Source: SIG603 sp963621245 (GTDB lineage Bacteria > Bacillota > Clostridia > Oscillospirales > Acutalibacteraceae). Taken from it: DNA of 64,000 bases. Below, piece after piece: positions 16,237 to 25,372 of the stretch. Under the pieces are notes generated by a model. It was not told where the DNA came from. It saw nothing but the letters and a program-made list of their open reading frames with translations, and ran no database searches. Each line of letters starts with the position of its first letter. Positions within the stretch are counted from its first letter, which is position 1. A program made the position numbers and the translations under genes. Where the stretch lies: contig CAVFCW010000002.1 in NCBI GenBank assembly GCA_963621245.1, forward strand, positions 169,532 to 233,531, read 5' to 3'.

Positions 16237-16989
16237 GTGGCAGTAATTTTTCTGACGAGCAGTCCCACGGGACCGCTTGACGGCTCTCGCAAAACAGACG
16301 GTTTTGACGAAATGAACGGTTTTCGCAAAATGCTCCAAAAATACTGGAAAGCCGATTCAAAATGCATTATCGCCTGTGCGGATCCGCACGACAGAATGAG
16401 AAATCTCAAGATGCTTTCGTTCTTCAGATCAGCATGCGAAAAATCCGATTTGAGCGTTCGCTCCTTCGACTTGCTCGATGATTATCGCCGTGATATAACG
16501 GACGAAGAACTTCTCTTCTATGATGTGATAATTCTCGGCGGCGGTCACGTGCCGACGCAAAACAAGTTTTTCACGGAAATAGGGCTCAAAAGAAAGATTC
16601 TGGGCTTTGAGGGAATTATCATCGGCATCAGCGCCGGTTCTATGAACGCCGCAGAAACGGTCTACGCTCAGCCGGAACTTGAGGGCGAATCTGTCGATCC
16701 CGATTACAAAAGATTTCTTGTCGGTTTGGGACTTACAGAGCAGCAAATTTTACCGCATTATCAACAAGTAAAGTACAATTACCTTGACGGCAGATTGCTT
16801 TTTGAGGACATAACATATGCGGACAGCATCGGAAGGTGTTTCACGGTTCTGCCCGACGGATCCTATCTGCTGTCGGTAAACGGGGAAGAAAATATTTACG
16901 GCGAGGCTTATATCATATCGGACGGCAATATCCGAAAGGTGTGCGAGAACGGCCGTAGTATCAAAGGAGTTGAGTTGTATGGCAAATGA
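16237..16989 (+). CDS. Peptidase S51 (dipeptidase E / cyanophycinase-like) family protein
   Basis: 250 residues with the class I glutamine-amidotransferase-like fold of family S51. The nucleophile elbow GISAGSMNAA holds the catalytic Ser, and IILGGGHVP precedes it as in aspartyl dipeptidases. Starts at GTG 16237 with AGGT upstream. Its end overlaps the next gene by 11 bases, so the two are translationally coupled. Likely cytoplasmic cleavage of an Asp-containing or similar small peptide; the substrate is not known. Confidence 0.8.
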   Translation: MAVIFLTSSPTGPLDGSRKTDGFDEMNGFRKMLQKYWKADSKCIIACADPHDRMRNLKMLSFFRSACEKSDLSVRSFDLLDDYRRDITDEELLFYDVIILGGGHVPTQNKFFTEIGLKRKILGFEGIIIGISAGSMNAAETVYAQPELEGESVDPDYKRFLVGLGLTEQQILPHYQQVKYNYLDGRLLFEDITYADSIGRCFTVLPDGSYLLSVNGEENIYGEAYIISDGNIRKVCENGRSIKGVELYGK

Positions 16990-17974
16990 TAAAAAGTACA
17001 AGGGAAAAATGATTAAGCTTGAGAGAATTTTCAGTCAGTACACTGACAGTGAGCACGGCCTCACCCTCAAGCAGATTGCAGAAAAACTCAAGGATTATAA
17101 CGATTCGGCAGACAGAAAAACTCTCTACCGCGACTTTGACGATTTGAGAGGCGCCGGAATTGATGTTGAGTCGAGAAGAATCGGAAAGAGCACAGTTTAT
17201 TTCGTCGAGGACGATTTGTTTGAACTTCCTGAATTAAAAATTCTCATAGACAGCGTTCAGGCTTCAAAATTCGTCACACCGAAGAAATCGAAGCAGATTG
17301 TTGAGAAACTCAAAAAACTTACAAGTGTTTATCGTGCGCAAGAGCTTACCCGTGAGGTAATGATAGATCCCGTTAAGGCTGAGAACGAATCGATACTCTA
17401 CAACGTTGACGCAATCAACAACGCTATCAATAACGACAAACAGATAACCTTTAAATACTGCCAATACGGTGTTGACAAGCGCAAAAAGCCGAGACACGAG
17501 GGTAAAATTTATCACGCAAGTCCATGGGCTCTTGTCTATAACAGAGACAAATATTATCTGGTAGCTTACAGCGCCGACCACCCGGGCGAGCTTACTCATT
17601 ACCGTGTTGACAGAATGGAAAATGTAAATGCCGAAAAGGATAAGCGCGTAGGCGGCGAGTACTTCAAAAAGCGTGAGCTTAAAAATTATCTCACAAAGAC
17701 ATTTAACATGTATCAGGGCAGCCGTGAGGAAAGCGTTACCTTTGAGTGCAAAAATTACTTGGCAGACGTTGTAATCGACCGCTTCGGAAAAGACAAGGTG
17801 TTCACAAAAGTCGATGACGAGCACTTCACCTTTACAACGGACATTGTTATCAGCCCGCAGTTTTACGGCTGGGTAGCGGGAGTGGGAAGCAGCTTAAAGA
17901 TTGTTGAACCGCAGTCCGTTGCAGACGAATACAAGGCATACCTTGAGAATATTATAAAGAGCTACAATAACTGA
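16979..17974 (+). CDS. WYL-domain transcriptional regulator (YafY type)
   Basis: 331 residues. An N-terminal winged helix (LTLKQIAEKL...DRKTLYRDFDDL) is followed by a WYL ligand-sensing domain (ASPWALVYNRDKYYLVAY, then HYRVDRM) and a WCX-like C-terminal extension. The ATG at 16979 is preferred over TTG at 16970 because AAGGAG stands ten bases before it. Overlap with the S51 peptidase gene suggests that it may control that gene or share its signal. Confidence 0.85.
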   Translation: MANDKKYKGKMIKLERIFSQYTDSEHGLTLKQIAEKLKDYNDSADRKTLYRDFDDLRGAGIDVESRRIGKSTVYFVEDDLFELPELKILIDSVQASKFVTPKKSKQIVEKLKKLTSVYRAQELTREVMIDPVKAENESILYNVDAINNAINNDKQITFKYCQYGVDKRKKPRHEGKIYHASPWALVYNRDKYYLVAYSADHPGELTHYRVDRMENVNAEKDKRVGGEYFKKRELKNYLTKTFNMYQGSREESVTFECKNYLADVVIDRFGKDKVFTKVDDEHFTFTTDIVISPQFYGWVAGVGSSLKIVEPQSVADEYKAYLENIIKSYNN

Positions 17975-17988
17975 TTTTTTCAGAAAAC

Positions 17989-18029
17989 AAATCGGAGACA
18001 AGGATTTATTCCCTGTCTCCGATTTTTGT
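17989..18029. terminator. Bidirectional terminator between WYL regulator and GntP permease
   Basis: AATCGGAGACAAGG-N7-CCCTGTCTCCGATTTTTG sits between convergent genes; it has T-rich flanks on both sides and serves both. Confidence 0.85.
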
Positions 18030-18036
18030 TATTAAA

Positions 18037-19296
18037 TTACAGAATATAAATCAAGCTTGAAACAATCGTGCTTGTAAGACCGACCAAAGCCTCATAAGGA
18101 ATGAGCTTCATTCTCTCTTTAATCTGCATGTTTACTGAACCGCCCGTTGCATGGAAGAACGAACCGTGCGGAAGTGAGTCGACTACAGTTGCGCCCGCAT
18201 GAATCATTGCGCCGGCGTCAATTGCCGAAACACCGCTGCTGATGAGTGTGCCGGAGAAAGTCTGAGAAGCGACCGTTGCGCCAGCTGTCGTTGATGCCGT
18301 TGCGGCTGCCATAAGAATACCGGCAATAGGTGCCAACAGGAACGAAGGAATGTTTCCGAGCTCCAGTAAAGCGATCATATCGTACTGAATAGCCGAAGCT
18401 TTTATGATACCGGCAAGTGTACCTGTACCGATGAGAAGAATGGAAACGCCGACAACCTTGCTCAAACCGAATTCCACATAAGATACAATGTGCTTAATCT
18501 GACCGCAGCAAAGCATGGATACTGCACCGCCAACAGGAAGTGCGATAAGCGGATCGATTGAAATCGAGCAAATCGGACGAAGCGCCAAGAGAATGATAAC
18601 CACGAGCGGGCCGGCAATTGCTGCAATGAAGGACGGAAGCTTTTTATCCTCCACCTCGCCGAGATCATTCTCTGTAACCTTCACCTCATTCTTTTTGGAT
18701 AAAAGCGTAGAAAGCAAAATCGTAACGATAAGAGCACAAATTGCGGGGACGATATTTCTCATCATCAAAGCGGTGAGGTCAATGTTAAATGCCTCGGCTG
18801 TTGCAATTGTGTTCGGGTTCGGGGAAATAATATTTCCAGCCTTGCCGCCGCCTATCATGGCAAGAAGAACAGCGGGCTTGTTTATGTCTGCTTTAACTGC
18901 GATAGCCATGGCAATCGGTGCAACCGTGATAACGGAAATATCGATGAAAACTCCGACTGCACATATAATCATTGTTGCCACGGAAACCGAGACAAGCGCA
19001 AACTTTTGACCGAGCTTTTTTACTATAACATCGGCAATTTTCTCTGCAGAACCCGTTTTAATGAGAGCTCCAGCCAAAATGCCCGATGTCAAAATTCTCA
19101 AAACAGACGACATCATGCTCTGGGCACCCGTAACCATTGTGCTTACGGTTCCCGTGAGTCCGCCCCCACCGATAAGACCGCCGATTAATGCGCCCAAAAT
19201 AAGGCTGTAAGCCGGATGAACCTTTTTGATAATCAGAAAAATCGCTACAACAAGTCCAACAACTGCGCCGAGCGTTGAAAACTGTATCGCATCCAT
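18037..19296 (-). CDS. GntP-family gluconate/organic acid permease
   Basis: A 419-residue membrane protein with about 12 hydrophobic segments, two glycine-rich repeats (GALIGGLIGGGG and GGGKAGNIISPNPNT) and the C-terminal region TASTTAGATVAS...VDSLPHGSFFHATGG characteristic of GntP and related permeases. It takes up gluconate or a related hydroxy acid by proton symport. A palindrome like those bound by GntR repressors lies in its promoter region (19389-19403). Monocistronic, facing the WYL gene and following AraD on the same strand after a terminator. Confidence 0.8.
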   Translation of the reverse strand: MDAIQFSTLGAVVGLVVAIFLIIKKVHPAYSLILGALIGGLIGGGGLTGTVSTMVTGAQSMMSSVLRILTSGILAGALIKTGSAEKIADVIVKKLGQKFALVSVSVATMIICAVGVFIDISVITVAPIAMAIAVKADINKPAVLLAMIGGGKAGNIISPNPNTIATAEAFNIDLTALMMRNIVPAICALIVTILLSTLLSKKNEVKVTENDLGEVEDKKLPSFIAAIAGPLVVIILLALRPICSISIDPLIALPVGGAVSMLCCGQIKHIVSYVEFGLSKVVGVSILLIGTGTLAGIIKASAIQYDMIALLELGNIPSFLLAPIAGILMAAATASTTAGATVASQTFSGTLISSGVSAIDAGAMIHAGATVVDSLPHGSFFHATGGSVNMQIKERMKLIPYEALVGLTSTIVSSLIYIL

Positions 19297-19388
19297 AAGA
19301 ACACCTCTTCTAAATATTATGTTTTGTCGTTAACAATTCACATGTGATTTTTACAATCATAGTATAGAAAAAACAGTGCCTTTCCGAT

Positions 19389-19403
19389 ATGTTACCGATA
19401 ACA
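19389..19403 (-). promoter_or_regulatory. GntR-like operator upstream of the GntP permease
   Basis: ATGTTACCGATAACA contains the near-palindrome GTTA-N4-TAAC, as in LacI-family GntR sites of gluconate genes. It lies just downstream of a TACAAT -10 candidate at 19405-19410 (minus strand), the usual place for a repressor operator. Binding is inferred. Confidence 0.45.
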
Positions 19404-19477
19404 AATTGTATCCATTACATTAAGCTTAATTTTGTATACATAAACTTTCGTTTAATATATAAATAATTATTATCGCT

Positions 19478-19517
19478 AAAAAGAAATCTCTCGGTCAAGC
19501 CGAGAGATTTCTTTTTT
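19478..19517 (-). terminator. Terminator of araD
   Basis: AAAAAGAAATCTCTCGG and CCGAGAGATTTCTTTTTT form a perfect 17-bp stem with a 5-base loop, touching the araD stop codon. Confidence 0.9.
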
Positions 19518-20214
19518 ACTTCTTCTGTCCGTAATATGCGTTCGGCCCGTGCTTTCTCAAGTAGTGCTTGTCAAGATAACGCTTCGGTGCGGGTTCGGCG
19601 TCAAACTTAACCTGTCTTGTGAATATAGCCATCTTTGCCACTTCCTCCAAAACAACGGCGTGGTAAACCGCCTCCTTGGCGTCCTTTCCCCATGTGAAAG
19701 GTCCGTGACTGTGACAAATTACAGCGGGAACAGCCTTGGGATCGAGTTCTCTTTCTCTGAATGTCTCGACTATGCTGTTTCCCGTGTTCATCTCGTAGTC
19801 CTCGTCAAGCTCTTCCTGAGTCAAATGGCGTGCACACGGAACTGCACCGTAAAAATAATCTGCGTGGGTTGTGCCATAACACGGGATATCCTCGCCCGCC
19901 TGAGCCCATGCGACCGCATAAGGGCTGTGAGTGTGAACAATTCCGCCGATGTTCGGAAAATTATTATAAAGAACCAAATGCGTTTTTGTATCGGAAGAAG
20001 GATTCAATTCTCCCTCAACCTTATTGCCGTTCAAATCCATAACAACAAGATCCTCAGGCTTTAACTTATCATAGTCAACGCCAGATGGCTTAATGACAAA
20101 AAGCCCCTTTTCCCTGTCTATTCCGCTCACGTTTCCCCAAGTATATGTGACAAGGCCTCTTTTGGGGAGCTCCATATTCGCCTCATACACCTCAAGCTTT
20201 AATTTTTCAAGCAT
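19516..20214 (-). CDS. araD: L-ribulose-5-phosphate 4-epimerase
   Basis: A 232-residue class II aldolase-fold enzyme interconverting L-ribulose-5-phosphate and D-xylulose-5-phosphate. The zinc ligands match the E. coli enzyme with one-residue offset (His94 and His96 in HTH, His170 in CHSHG), as do Asp119 (HADY) and the C-terminal Tyr pair (AYYGQ). Full length for the family. It has its own promoter (20280-20308) and terminator and no araA or araB beside it, so it may serve a different pentose or ascorbate route. Confidence 0.9.
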   Translation of the reverse strand: MLEKLKLEVYEANMELPKRGLVTYTWGNVSGIDREKGLFVIKPSGVDYDKLKPEDLVVMDLNGNKVEGELNPSSDTKTHLVLYNNFPNIGGIVHTHSPYAVAWAQAGEDIPCYGTTHADYFYGAVPCARHLTQEELDEDYEMNTGNSIVETFRERELDPKAVPAVICHSHGPFTWGKDAKEAVYHAVVLEEVAKMAIFTRQVKFDAEPAPKRYLDKHYLRKHGPNAYYGQKK

Positions 20215-20279
20215 AATTTCCTCCCGTTTATCTTAATTACTCTGTGAATATCCGCACACTAATCCGATATTTCATCTCG

Positions 20280-20308
20280 ATTATACTCTTTGAAACTGCG
20301 TTTTTCAA
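20280..20308 (-). promoter_or_regulatory. araD promoter
   Basis: On the minus strand TTGAAA, a 17-base spacer and TATAAT stand about 65 bases before the araD start, right after the atp operon terminator. Confidence 0.7.
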
Positions 20309-20310
20309 CA

Positions 20311-20342
20311 GAAAAAGCTCCGCCCGAGGGCAGAGCTTTTTG
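20311..20342 (-). terminator. Terminator of the atp operon
   Basis: AAAAAGCTCTGCCC pairs with GGGCGGAGCTTTTT on the minus strand just past the atpC stop. Confidence 0.85.
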
Positions 20343-20343
20343 A

Positions 20344-20757
20344 TTATCTTTTGCCGTAACGGCTTTTAACTTTAAGTCGGGACATTGCTCTCGAGAGAGT
20401 AGCTTCGGCAGAATAATACTCCATACGTGATTTCTTCTGGAGCATTGCTTCCTTGGCTTTCTCTGCTTCGTAACGGGCACGGTTCTCGTCGATCTCGTCG
20501 GGTCGTTCCGCCGAGTTTACGAGCATAAGAACCTCGTTGTCCTCTATTTTGATGATACCCTGAGAAACGGCTGCATACTGATTTTCTCCGCCCGGAGCTC
20601 TGTAAGTGATAGTTCCCGCTTCAACGGCTGCAACGGTGTTTGTGTGGTCTGCAAGAACGCCCGCCTGACCGTCACTTGCCGGAAAAACCAGGGATTCGCA
20701 CGGTCCGGAATAGAATGTAGAGTCAGCCTCAAGAATTATGAGTTTGAACTCTTTCAT
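20344..20757 (-). CDS. atpC: F1Fo ATP synthase epsilon subunit
   Basis: 137 residues: N-terminal beta sandwich (MKEFKLIILEADSTFYSGPCESLVFPA, DGQAGVLADHT, with GIIKI) and a C-terminal helical pair that can regulate ATP hydrolysis. Last gene of the operon; its ATG overlaps the atpD stop (ATGA). Confidence 0.95.
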   Translation of the reverse strand: MKEFKLIILEADSTFYSGPCESLVFPASDGQAGVLADHTNTVAAVEAGTITYRAPGGENQYAAVSQGIIKIEDNEVLMLVNSAERPDEIDENRARYEAEKAKEAMLQKKSRMEYYSAEATLSRAMSRLKVKSRYGKR

Positions 20758-22157
20758 CAGCCTTCCTCCGCCATCTTCTTAGCCTTTTCGACAACATCCT
20801 CGATAGTACCGACGTTGAAGAATGCTGCCTCGGGATACTCGTCCATCTCGCCATCAACAATCATCTTGAAGCCGCGGACAGTCTCCTTAAGCGGAACATA
20901 AACGCCCTCGATACCTGTGAACTTTGCTGCAACGCTCATCGGCTGGGAGAGGAATCTCTGAACCTTTCTCGCACGGTTAACGATGTGCTTATCTTCATCG
21001 GACAATTCGTCCATACCGAGAATTGCGATGATATCCTGAAGCTCGTTGTACTTCTGGAGAATCTCCTGAACCTTTCTTGCTACCTCGTAGTGCTCCTTGC
21101 CGACGATGTCCGGCTCAAGAATTCTTGAAGTGGACTCAAGCGGATCAACAGCCGGATAAATGCCCTGCTCGGCAATTTTACGGCTAAGAACTGTAGTAGC
21201 GTCAAGGTGAGTAAATGTTGTGGACGGTGCCGGGTCGGTAAGGTCATCGGCCGGAACATAAACTGCCTGAACCGACGTAACGGAACCGCGCTTTGTTGAT
21301 GTAATTCTCTCCTGAAGAGCACCCATCTCGTTTGCAAGGGTCGGCTGGTAACCAACGGCTGAAGGCATACGGCCGAGAAGTGTTGAAACCTCAGAACCTG
21401 CCTGAACAAAACGGAAGATGTTATCAATGAAGAGAAGAACGTCCTTATTCTCTTCGTCTCTGAAATACTCAGCCATGGTAAGTCCCGAGAGGGCAACTCT
21501 CATACGGACGCCAGGCGACTCATTCATCTGACCGAAAACGAGAGCTGTCTTTTCGCTGACTCCGCTCTCTTTCATCTCTCTCCAAAGGTCGTTACCCTCA
21601 CGGCTACGCTCACCGACACCGGTGAAAATAGAATAGCCGCCGTGCTCTGTTGCAACGTTGTGGATAAGCTCCTGGATAAGAACTGTTTTACCGACGCCTG
21701 CACCGCCGAAGAGTCCGATTTTTCCTCCCTTTGGGTACGGCTCGAGCAAGTCGACAACCTTAATGCCTGTTTCGAGAATATCAACGGCAGGTCTCTGATC
21801 TGCGTAGCCCGGTGCGGCACGGTGAATCGACATATGAGGTTCGTCATCGGAAACGGGAGCTTCGCCGTCTATCGGCTCGCCGAGAACGTTGAACATTCTT
21901 CCGAGAGTGCACTTACCAACTGGAACTTCAATGGTCTTTCCCTCAGAAACGACCTCCATTCCGCGGTACATATCTTCAGACTGAGCCAAAACGATGCAGC
22001 GAACCGTATTGTCGCCGACATGCTGCTGAACCTCCATAACACGGGTCTCGCCGTTTACCTCAACCTTAAGTGCGTCCTTTATTTTCGGAAGCACACCGTC
22101 CTCAAATTTTACATCGATGACAGGACCCGAAATTCGGATTATTTTTCCTTTATTCAA
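20757..22157 (-). CDS. atpD: F1Fo ATP synthase beta subunit
   Basis: 466 residues, the catalytic subunit. P-loop GGAGVGKT at about 152-159, the catalytic Glu in GERSREGNDL, and the DELSDEDK stretch that contacts gamma and epsilon. The start is TTG at 22157, with AGGAGG upstream, overlapping the atpG stop (TTGA). Normal length and composition. Confidence 0.96.
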   Translation of the reverse strand: MNKGKIIRISGPVIDVKFEDGVLPKIKDALKVEVNGETRVMEVQQHVGDNTVRCIVLAQSEDMYRGMEVVSEGKTIEVPVGKCTLGRMFNVLGEPIDGEAPVSDDEPHMSIHRAAPGYADQRPAVDILETGIKVVDLLEPYPKGGKIGLFGGAGVGKTVLIQELIHNVATEHGGYSIFTGVGERSREGNDLWREMKESGVSEKTALVFGQMNESPGVRMRVALSGLTMAEYFRDEENKDVLLFIDNIFRFVQAGSEVSTLLGRMPSAVGYQPTLANEMGALQERITSTKRGSVTSVQAVYVPADDLTDPAPSTTFTHLDATTVLSRKIAEQGIYPAVDPLESTSRILEPDIVGKEHYEVARKVQEILQKYNELQDIIAILGMDELSDEDKHIVNRARKVQRFLSQPMSVAAKFTGIEGVYVPLKETVRGFKMIVDGEMDEYPEAAFFNVGTIEDVVEKAKKMAEEG

Positions 22158-23074
22158 AAAAGTCCGCCTCCTGTTTTTATCTGTTTTTCGTGGTTTTTCT
22201 TTTGAGCCTTAGCGCCGGCGGAAACCTCTGTGATTTCCTGAGTGATTGCCGCCTGTCTTACTCTGTTGTACTGAATTTGGAGATCCGCCAAAAGTTCCTC
22301 GGCGTTTCTGTTAGCCGAATCCATAGCGGACATACGGGAGTTCTGCTCGGCGCAGAACGAATAAACAAGAGTACTGTAAATAAATCCCGAAATATAGCTT
22401 TGCATCATGTGATTCAGAACCGTCTTCGGGTTTGGCATAAACTCAAAAGGATTCGAAATTTTCTTCTCAACCGTAGGCGTATGGAAATCTGCTCTGTGGA
22501 AGGGAAGAATTCTTGTACGTATTGTTTCTGTTTCTACACTGTTTTTCATGTTGGTGTAGATAACGTAGATTTTCTCGATACCGCCCTTGCCGTAATTCTC
22601 GAGAAGTGCGTTTGTAATCTCACGCGCACGTCTCATGGTTGGGTTCTGTGCGGTATAAAGAAAGCTTTGTTCTATCGGAACGTGGTGAGCGTTGAAGTAA
22701 TGTCTTCCGTACTCTCCCACTACGAACAGCTTGGTGTCGGGATGCTCGCTCAACATGCTTTCAGCCTCACGGATAACATTCATGTTGTATGCGCCCGCAA
22801 GACCCTTATCTGCCGTGACAACAAGACAAGCATAAGTTCCGTTTAATGGTTCCTCTCCCGATACGGGATAGAAATACGGCGACTCAACGTCCTCAACCGT
22901 ACGGAAAACACGCTTAATCTCAGTTGAAAGAGCCATAAAGTACGGCTTTGTCTTTTGGAGCTCGCTCTTAGCTTTTGTGAGCTTTGTCGAAGCGATAAGG
23001 TACATGGCGTTTGTTATCTTCTGAGTCTCCCTGACACTGTCTATTCGGCCTTTAATTTCATTGGAATTAGCCAA
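22154..23074 (-). CDS. atpG: F1Fo ATP synthase gamma subunit
   Basis: 306 residues forming the central shaft: N-terminal helix (IKGRIDSVRETQKITNAMYLI) and C-terminal helix (NRNAEELLADLQIQYNRVRQAAITQEITEV) make the antiparallel coiled coil around a Rossmann-like middle. It couples rotation of the c-ring to catalysis in beta. Confidence 0.96.
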   Translation of the reverse strand: MANSNEIKGRIDSVRETQKITNAMYLIASTKLTKAKSELQKTKPYFMALSTEIKRVFRTVEDVESPYFYPVSGEEPLNGTYACLVVTADKGLAGAYNMNVIREAESMLSEHPDTKLFVVGEYGRHYFNAHHVPIEQSFLYTAQNPTMRRAREITNALLENYGKGGIEKIYVIYTNMKNSVETETIRTRILPFHRADFHTPTVEKKISNPFEFMPNPKTVLNHMMQSYISGFIYSTLVYSFCAEQNSRMSAMDSANRNAEELLADLQIQYNRVRQAAITQEITEVSAGAKAQKKNHEKQIKTGGGLF

Positions 23075-23092
23075 AACTCAACATCCTTTCTG

Positions 23093-24856
23093 TTAGGATA
23101 TTGTCGAGACATACTCTTTGGAAGCGTCAAGAATTGCCTGACGTGCCTCGTCAGAGAGCTTTCCTTCACTTAATACAGTCTCGAGAACGGAGCTGCACTT
23201 GGACTTGACAAAATCAAGAAGTCCTTTTCTTACATCTCCGATTTTCTCTTTCGGTACGTTCTGGAAAACATGACCGAGAGCAGCAATAAGAGTGATAATC
23301 ATCTCCTCCTGAGAGAACGGGCTGTACTGCGGCTGACGAAGCAACTGCATAAGTCCTGCGCCGTAATCAAGCTGACGGCGTGTCTGATCGTCAAGGTCAC
23401 TGGAGAACTGTGTGAAGACCTCCATCTCACGGTACTGAGCAAGGTCAAGTCTGATAGCACCTGTAGCCTTTTTCATTGCCTTAGTCTGAGCGTCGCCGCC
23501 GACACGGGAAACTGAAAGACCGACGTTAACTGCAGGACGCTGACCTGCGTTAAAGAGGTTAGACTCGAGGAATATCTGTCCGTCTGTGATGGAAATGATA
23601 TTTGTCGGGATATAAGCGGAAACGTCGCCCGCCTGTGTTTCAACAATAGGAAGTGCGGTAAGAGATCCGCCGCCCTTAGCGTCCGAAAGGTGAGCCGAAC
23701 GCTCGAGAAGTCTCGAATGCAGATAGAAAACATCGCCGGGGTATGCTTCACGTCCCGGTGAACGCTCAAGAAGCAAACTCAGTGCACGATATGCGATAGC
23801 GTGCTTTGAGAGATCATCATAAACAATCAAAACATCTTTGCCCTTGCTCATGAAGTACTCGCCGATTGCGGTACCTGTGTAAGGAGCGATGTACTGCATA
23901 GGAGCAGTCTCGGAAGCAGAAGCGCAAACAACGATTGTGTACTTGAGAGCGCCTCTTTTTCTGAGGTTCTCAACGAGCTGTGCAACGCTCGATGCCTTCT
24001 GACCGATTGCAACGTAGATACAAACAACATCCTTGCCCTTCTGGTTGAGAATGGTGTCAAGTGCGATAGCTGTTTTACCTGTCTGACGGTCGCCGATGAT
24101 AAGCTCACGCTGGCCGCGTCCAATCGGGAACATGGAGTCGATTGCGAGAAGTCCTGTCTCCATAGGCTTATTAACCGGCTGACGGTCGATAATTCCGGGA
24201 GCGGGGCTTTCGATCGGTCTGAAATCATCCGACTGAATGCTTCCCTTGTCGTCGATGGGGTTTCCGAGGGCGTCAACAACTCTTCCGAGGAAGGCGTCGC
24301 CTACAGGAACACCTGCGATGCGGTTTGTTCTTCTTACTCGGCTGCCCTGAAGAATTTCTCTGTCGTCGCCGAAAAGAATACAACCGACTGTGTCCTCTTT
24401 AAGGTCCTGAACAAGACCTCTTACGCCGCCGTCGAAGATAAGAATTTCGCCGTAACGTGTGTTGGGAAGACCGCTTACGTTTGCGATTCCGTCACCTACA
24501 CTGATAACGGTACCGACTTCCTCGCTCATAAGCTCGGGAGTCCAGTTGACGATGGATTCCTTCATAAGAGGAATAACGTTCATGTCGTCAACGGCAATAG
24601 CGTTGATTCTGTCCTCTAACTGGCGAAGCTTTCCCTCTTTAGTCCAGTCGATGACCGACTCGACTCTGACGGAACCGCTTCCGGGTATGATAACGATTTT
24701 GAAGCCCTCTGTGATGGATTTATCCTCATCCCAAAGGAGCTTAACCGTTGTGTTGTATTTTTTCTCGAGATATTTGACAAGTCTGTCCTGATCCTTCTGT
24801 GACGGCTCAGTAGCACTGAGCATCAGAGCTCTGATAGGTTCGTTTGGTGAAAGCAT
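23093..24856 (-). CDS. atpA: ATP synthase alpha subunit with fused N-terminal delta-subunit C-terminal domain
   Basis: 587 residues against about 500 for normal alpha. Residues about 95-587 are a complete alpha subunit (VGTVISVGDGIA, P-loop GDRQTGKT, the conserved Arg region SRVGGDAQ). Residues about 7-84 match the C-terminal part of the delta/OSCP subunit: LMLSATEPSQKDQDRL, YLEKKYNTTVKL, ITEGFKIVI and KLRQLEDRI follow the order and spacing of AtpH. No separate atpH exists between atpF and atpA, and the delta N-terminal helical domain is missing. No internal ribosome site precedes the Met codons near residue 93, so the fusion is probably translated whole. It starts 2 bases after the atpF stop. 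Confidence 0.9.
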   Translation of the reverse strand: MLSPNEPIRALMLSATEPSQKDQDRLVKYLEKKYNTTVKLLWDEDKSITEGFKIVIIPGSGSVRVESVIDWTKEGKLRQLEDRINAIAVDDMNVIPLMKESIVNWTPELMSEEVGTVISVGDGIANVSGLPNTRYGEILIFDGGVRGLVQDLKEDTVGCILFGDDREILQGSRVRRTNRIAGVPVGDAFLGRVVDALGNPIDDKGSIQSDDFRPIESPAPGIIDRQPVNKPMETGLLAIDSMFPIGRGQRELIIGDRQTGKTAIALDTILNQKGKDVVCIYVAIGQKASSVAQLVENLRKRGALKYTIVVCASASETAPMQYIAPYTGTAIGEYFMSKGKDVLIVYDDLSKHAIAYRALSLLLERSPGREAYPGDVFYLHSRLLERSAHLSDAKGGGSLTALPIVETQAGDVSAYIPTNIISITDGQIFLESNLFNAGQRPAVNVGLSVSRVGGDAQTKAMKKATGAIRLDLAQYREMEVFTQFSSDLDDQTRRQLDYGAGLMQLLRQPQYSPFSQEEMIITLIAALGHVFQNVPKEKIGDVRKGLLDFVKSKCSSVLETVLSEGKLSDEARQAILDASKEYVSTIS

Positions 24857-24858
24857 AA

Positions 24859-25332
24859 TCAGACCTCCTCGTTAGAATCAAGGAAATCAGCGAGAGTGTC
24901 GCCCGAAGTAGCGATCTTCTTTGCGGCCTCAAGTGCAATATCTCTGATTTCTGTCTGCGCAGAAGCAAGAATGCTCTTCTTCTCTGCCTCGGCATTGGCT
25001 CTTGCGTCCGCAAGAATTCCCTTTGCCTCTTCCTCAGCAGCCTCAATTTTCTCTGAGGCTTCTTTCTCGGCAGCCTTTAAGGACTCTGCTCTCTTTGCGG
25101 CAATTTCCTTGTCGGCATTTCCGATCTTGGAATTATACTCGGCAACCTTTGCCTCGGCATTGCTGATAGCGTTCTTAGCGTCCTCGTCAGCCTTCTGGTA
25201 AGCGGCCTGACGCTTGTCCATAAAGTCTCTGACGGGCTTAAAAAGCAACATATATAAGCCGCCGATAAGAATGACGAAATTCAGCATATGAAGCAGAATC
25301 TGCTGCAGGTTAATATTTAGTGGCATGCTCAT
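24859..25332 (-). CDS. atpF: F1Fo ATP synthase b subunit
   Basis: 157 residues: one N-terminal membrane helix (LLHMLNFVILIGGLYMLLF) then a long charged coiled coil rich in Ala, Glu and Lys. It forms the peripheral stalk. It lies directly before the delta-alpha fusion, whose delta part would be its binding partner. Only one b gene is present, so a homodimer is expected. Confidence 0.95.
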   Translation of the reverse strand: MSMPLNINLQQILLHMLNFVILIGGLYMLLFKPVRDFMDKRQAAYQKADEDAKNAISNAEAKVAEYNSKIGNADKEIAAKRAESLKAAEKEASEKIEAAEEEAKGILADARANAEAEKKSILASAQTEIRDIALEAAKKIATSGDTLADFLDSNEEV

Positions 25333-25372
25333 TTCATCCTTTCTGTTAAACTTTCAAAACTTTCAAGTTTCA

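Noticed and set aside
19516..20214. Arabinose operon
   Set aside because: araD stands alone with its own promoter and terminator; no araA, araB or regulator is adjacent.
23093..25332. Missing atpH hidden in another frame between atpF and atpA
   Set aside because: Only two bases separate the genes, and the antisense frames there have no delta-like sequence; the delta-like part is in frame with alpha.
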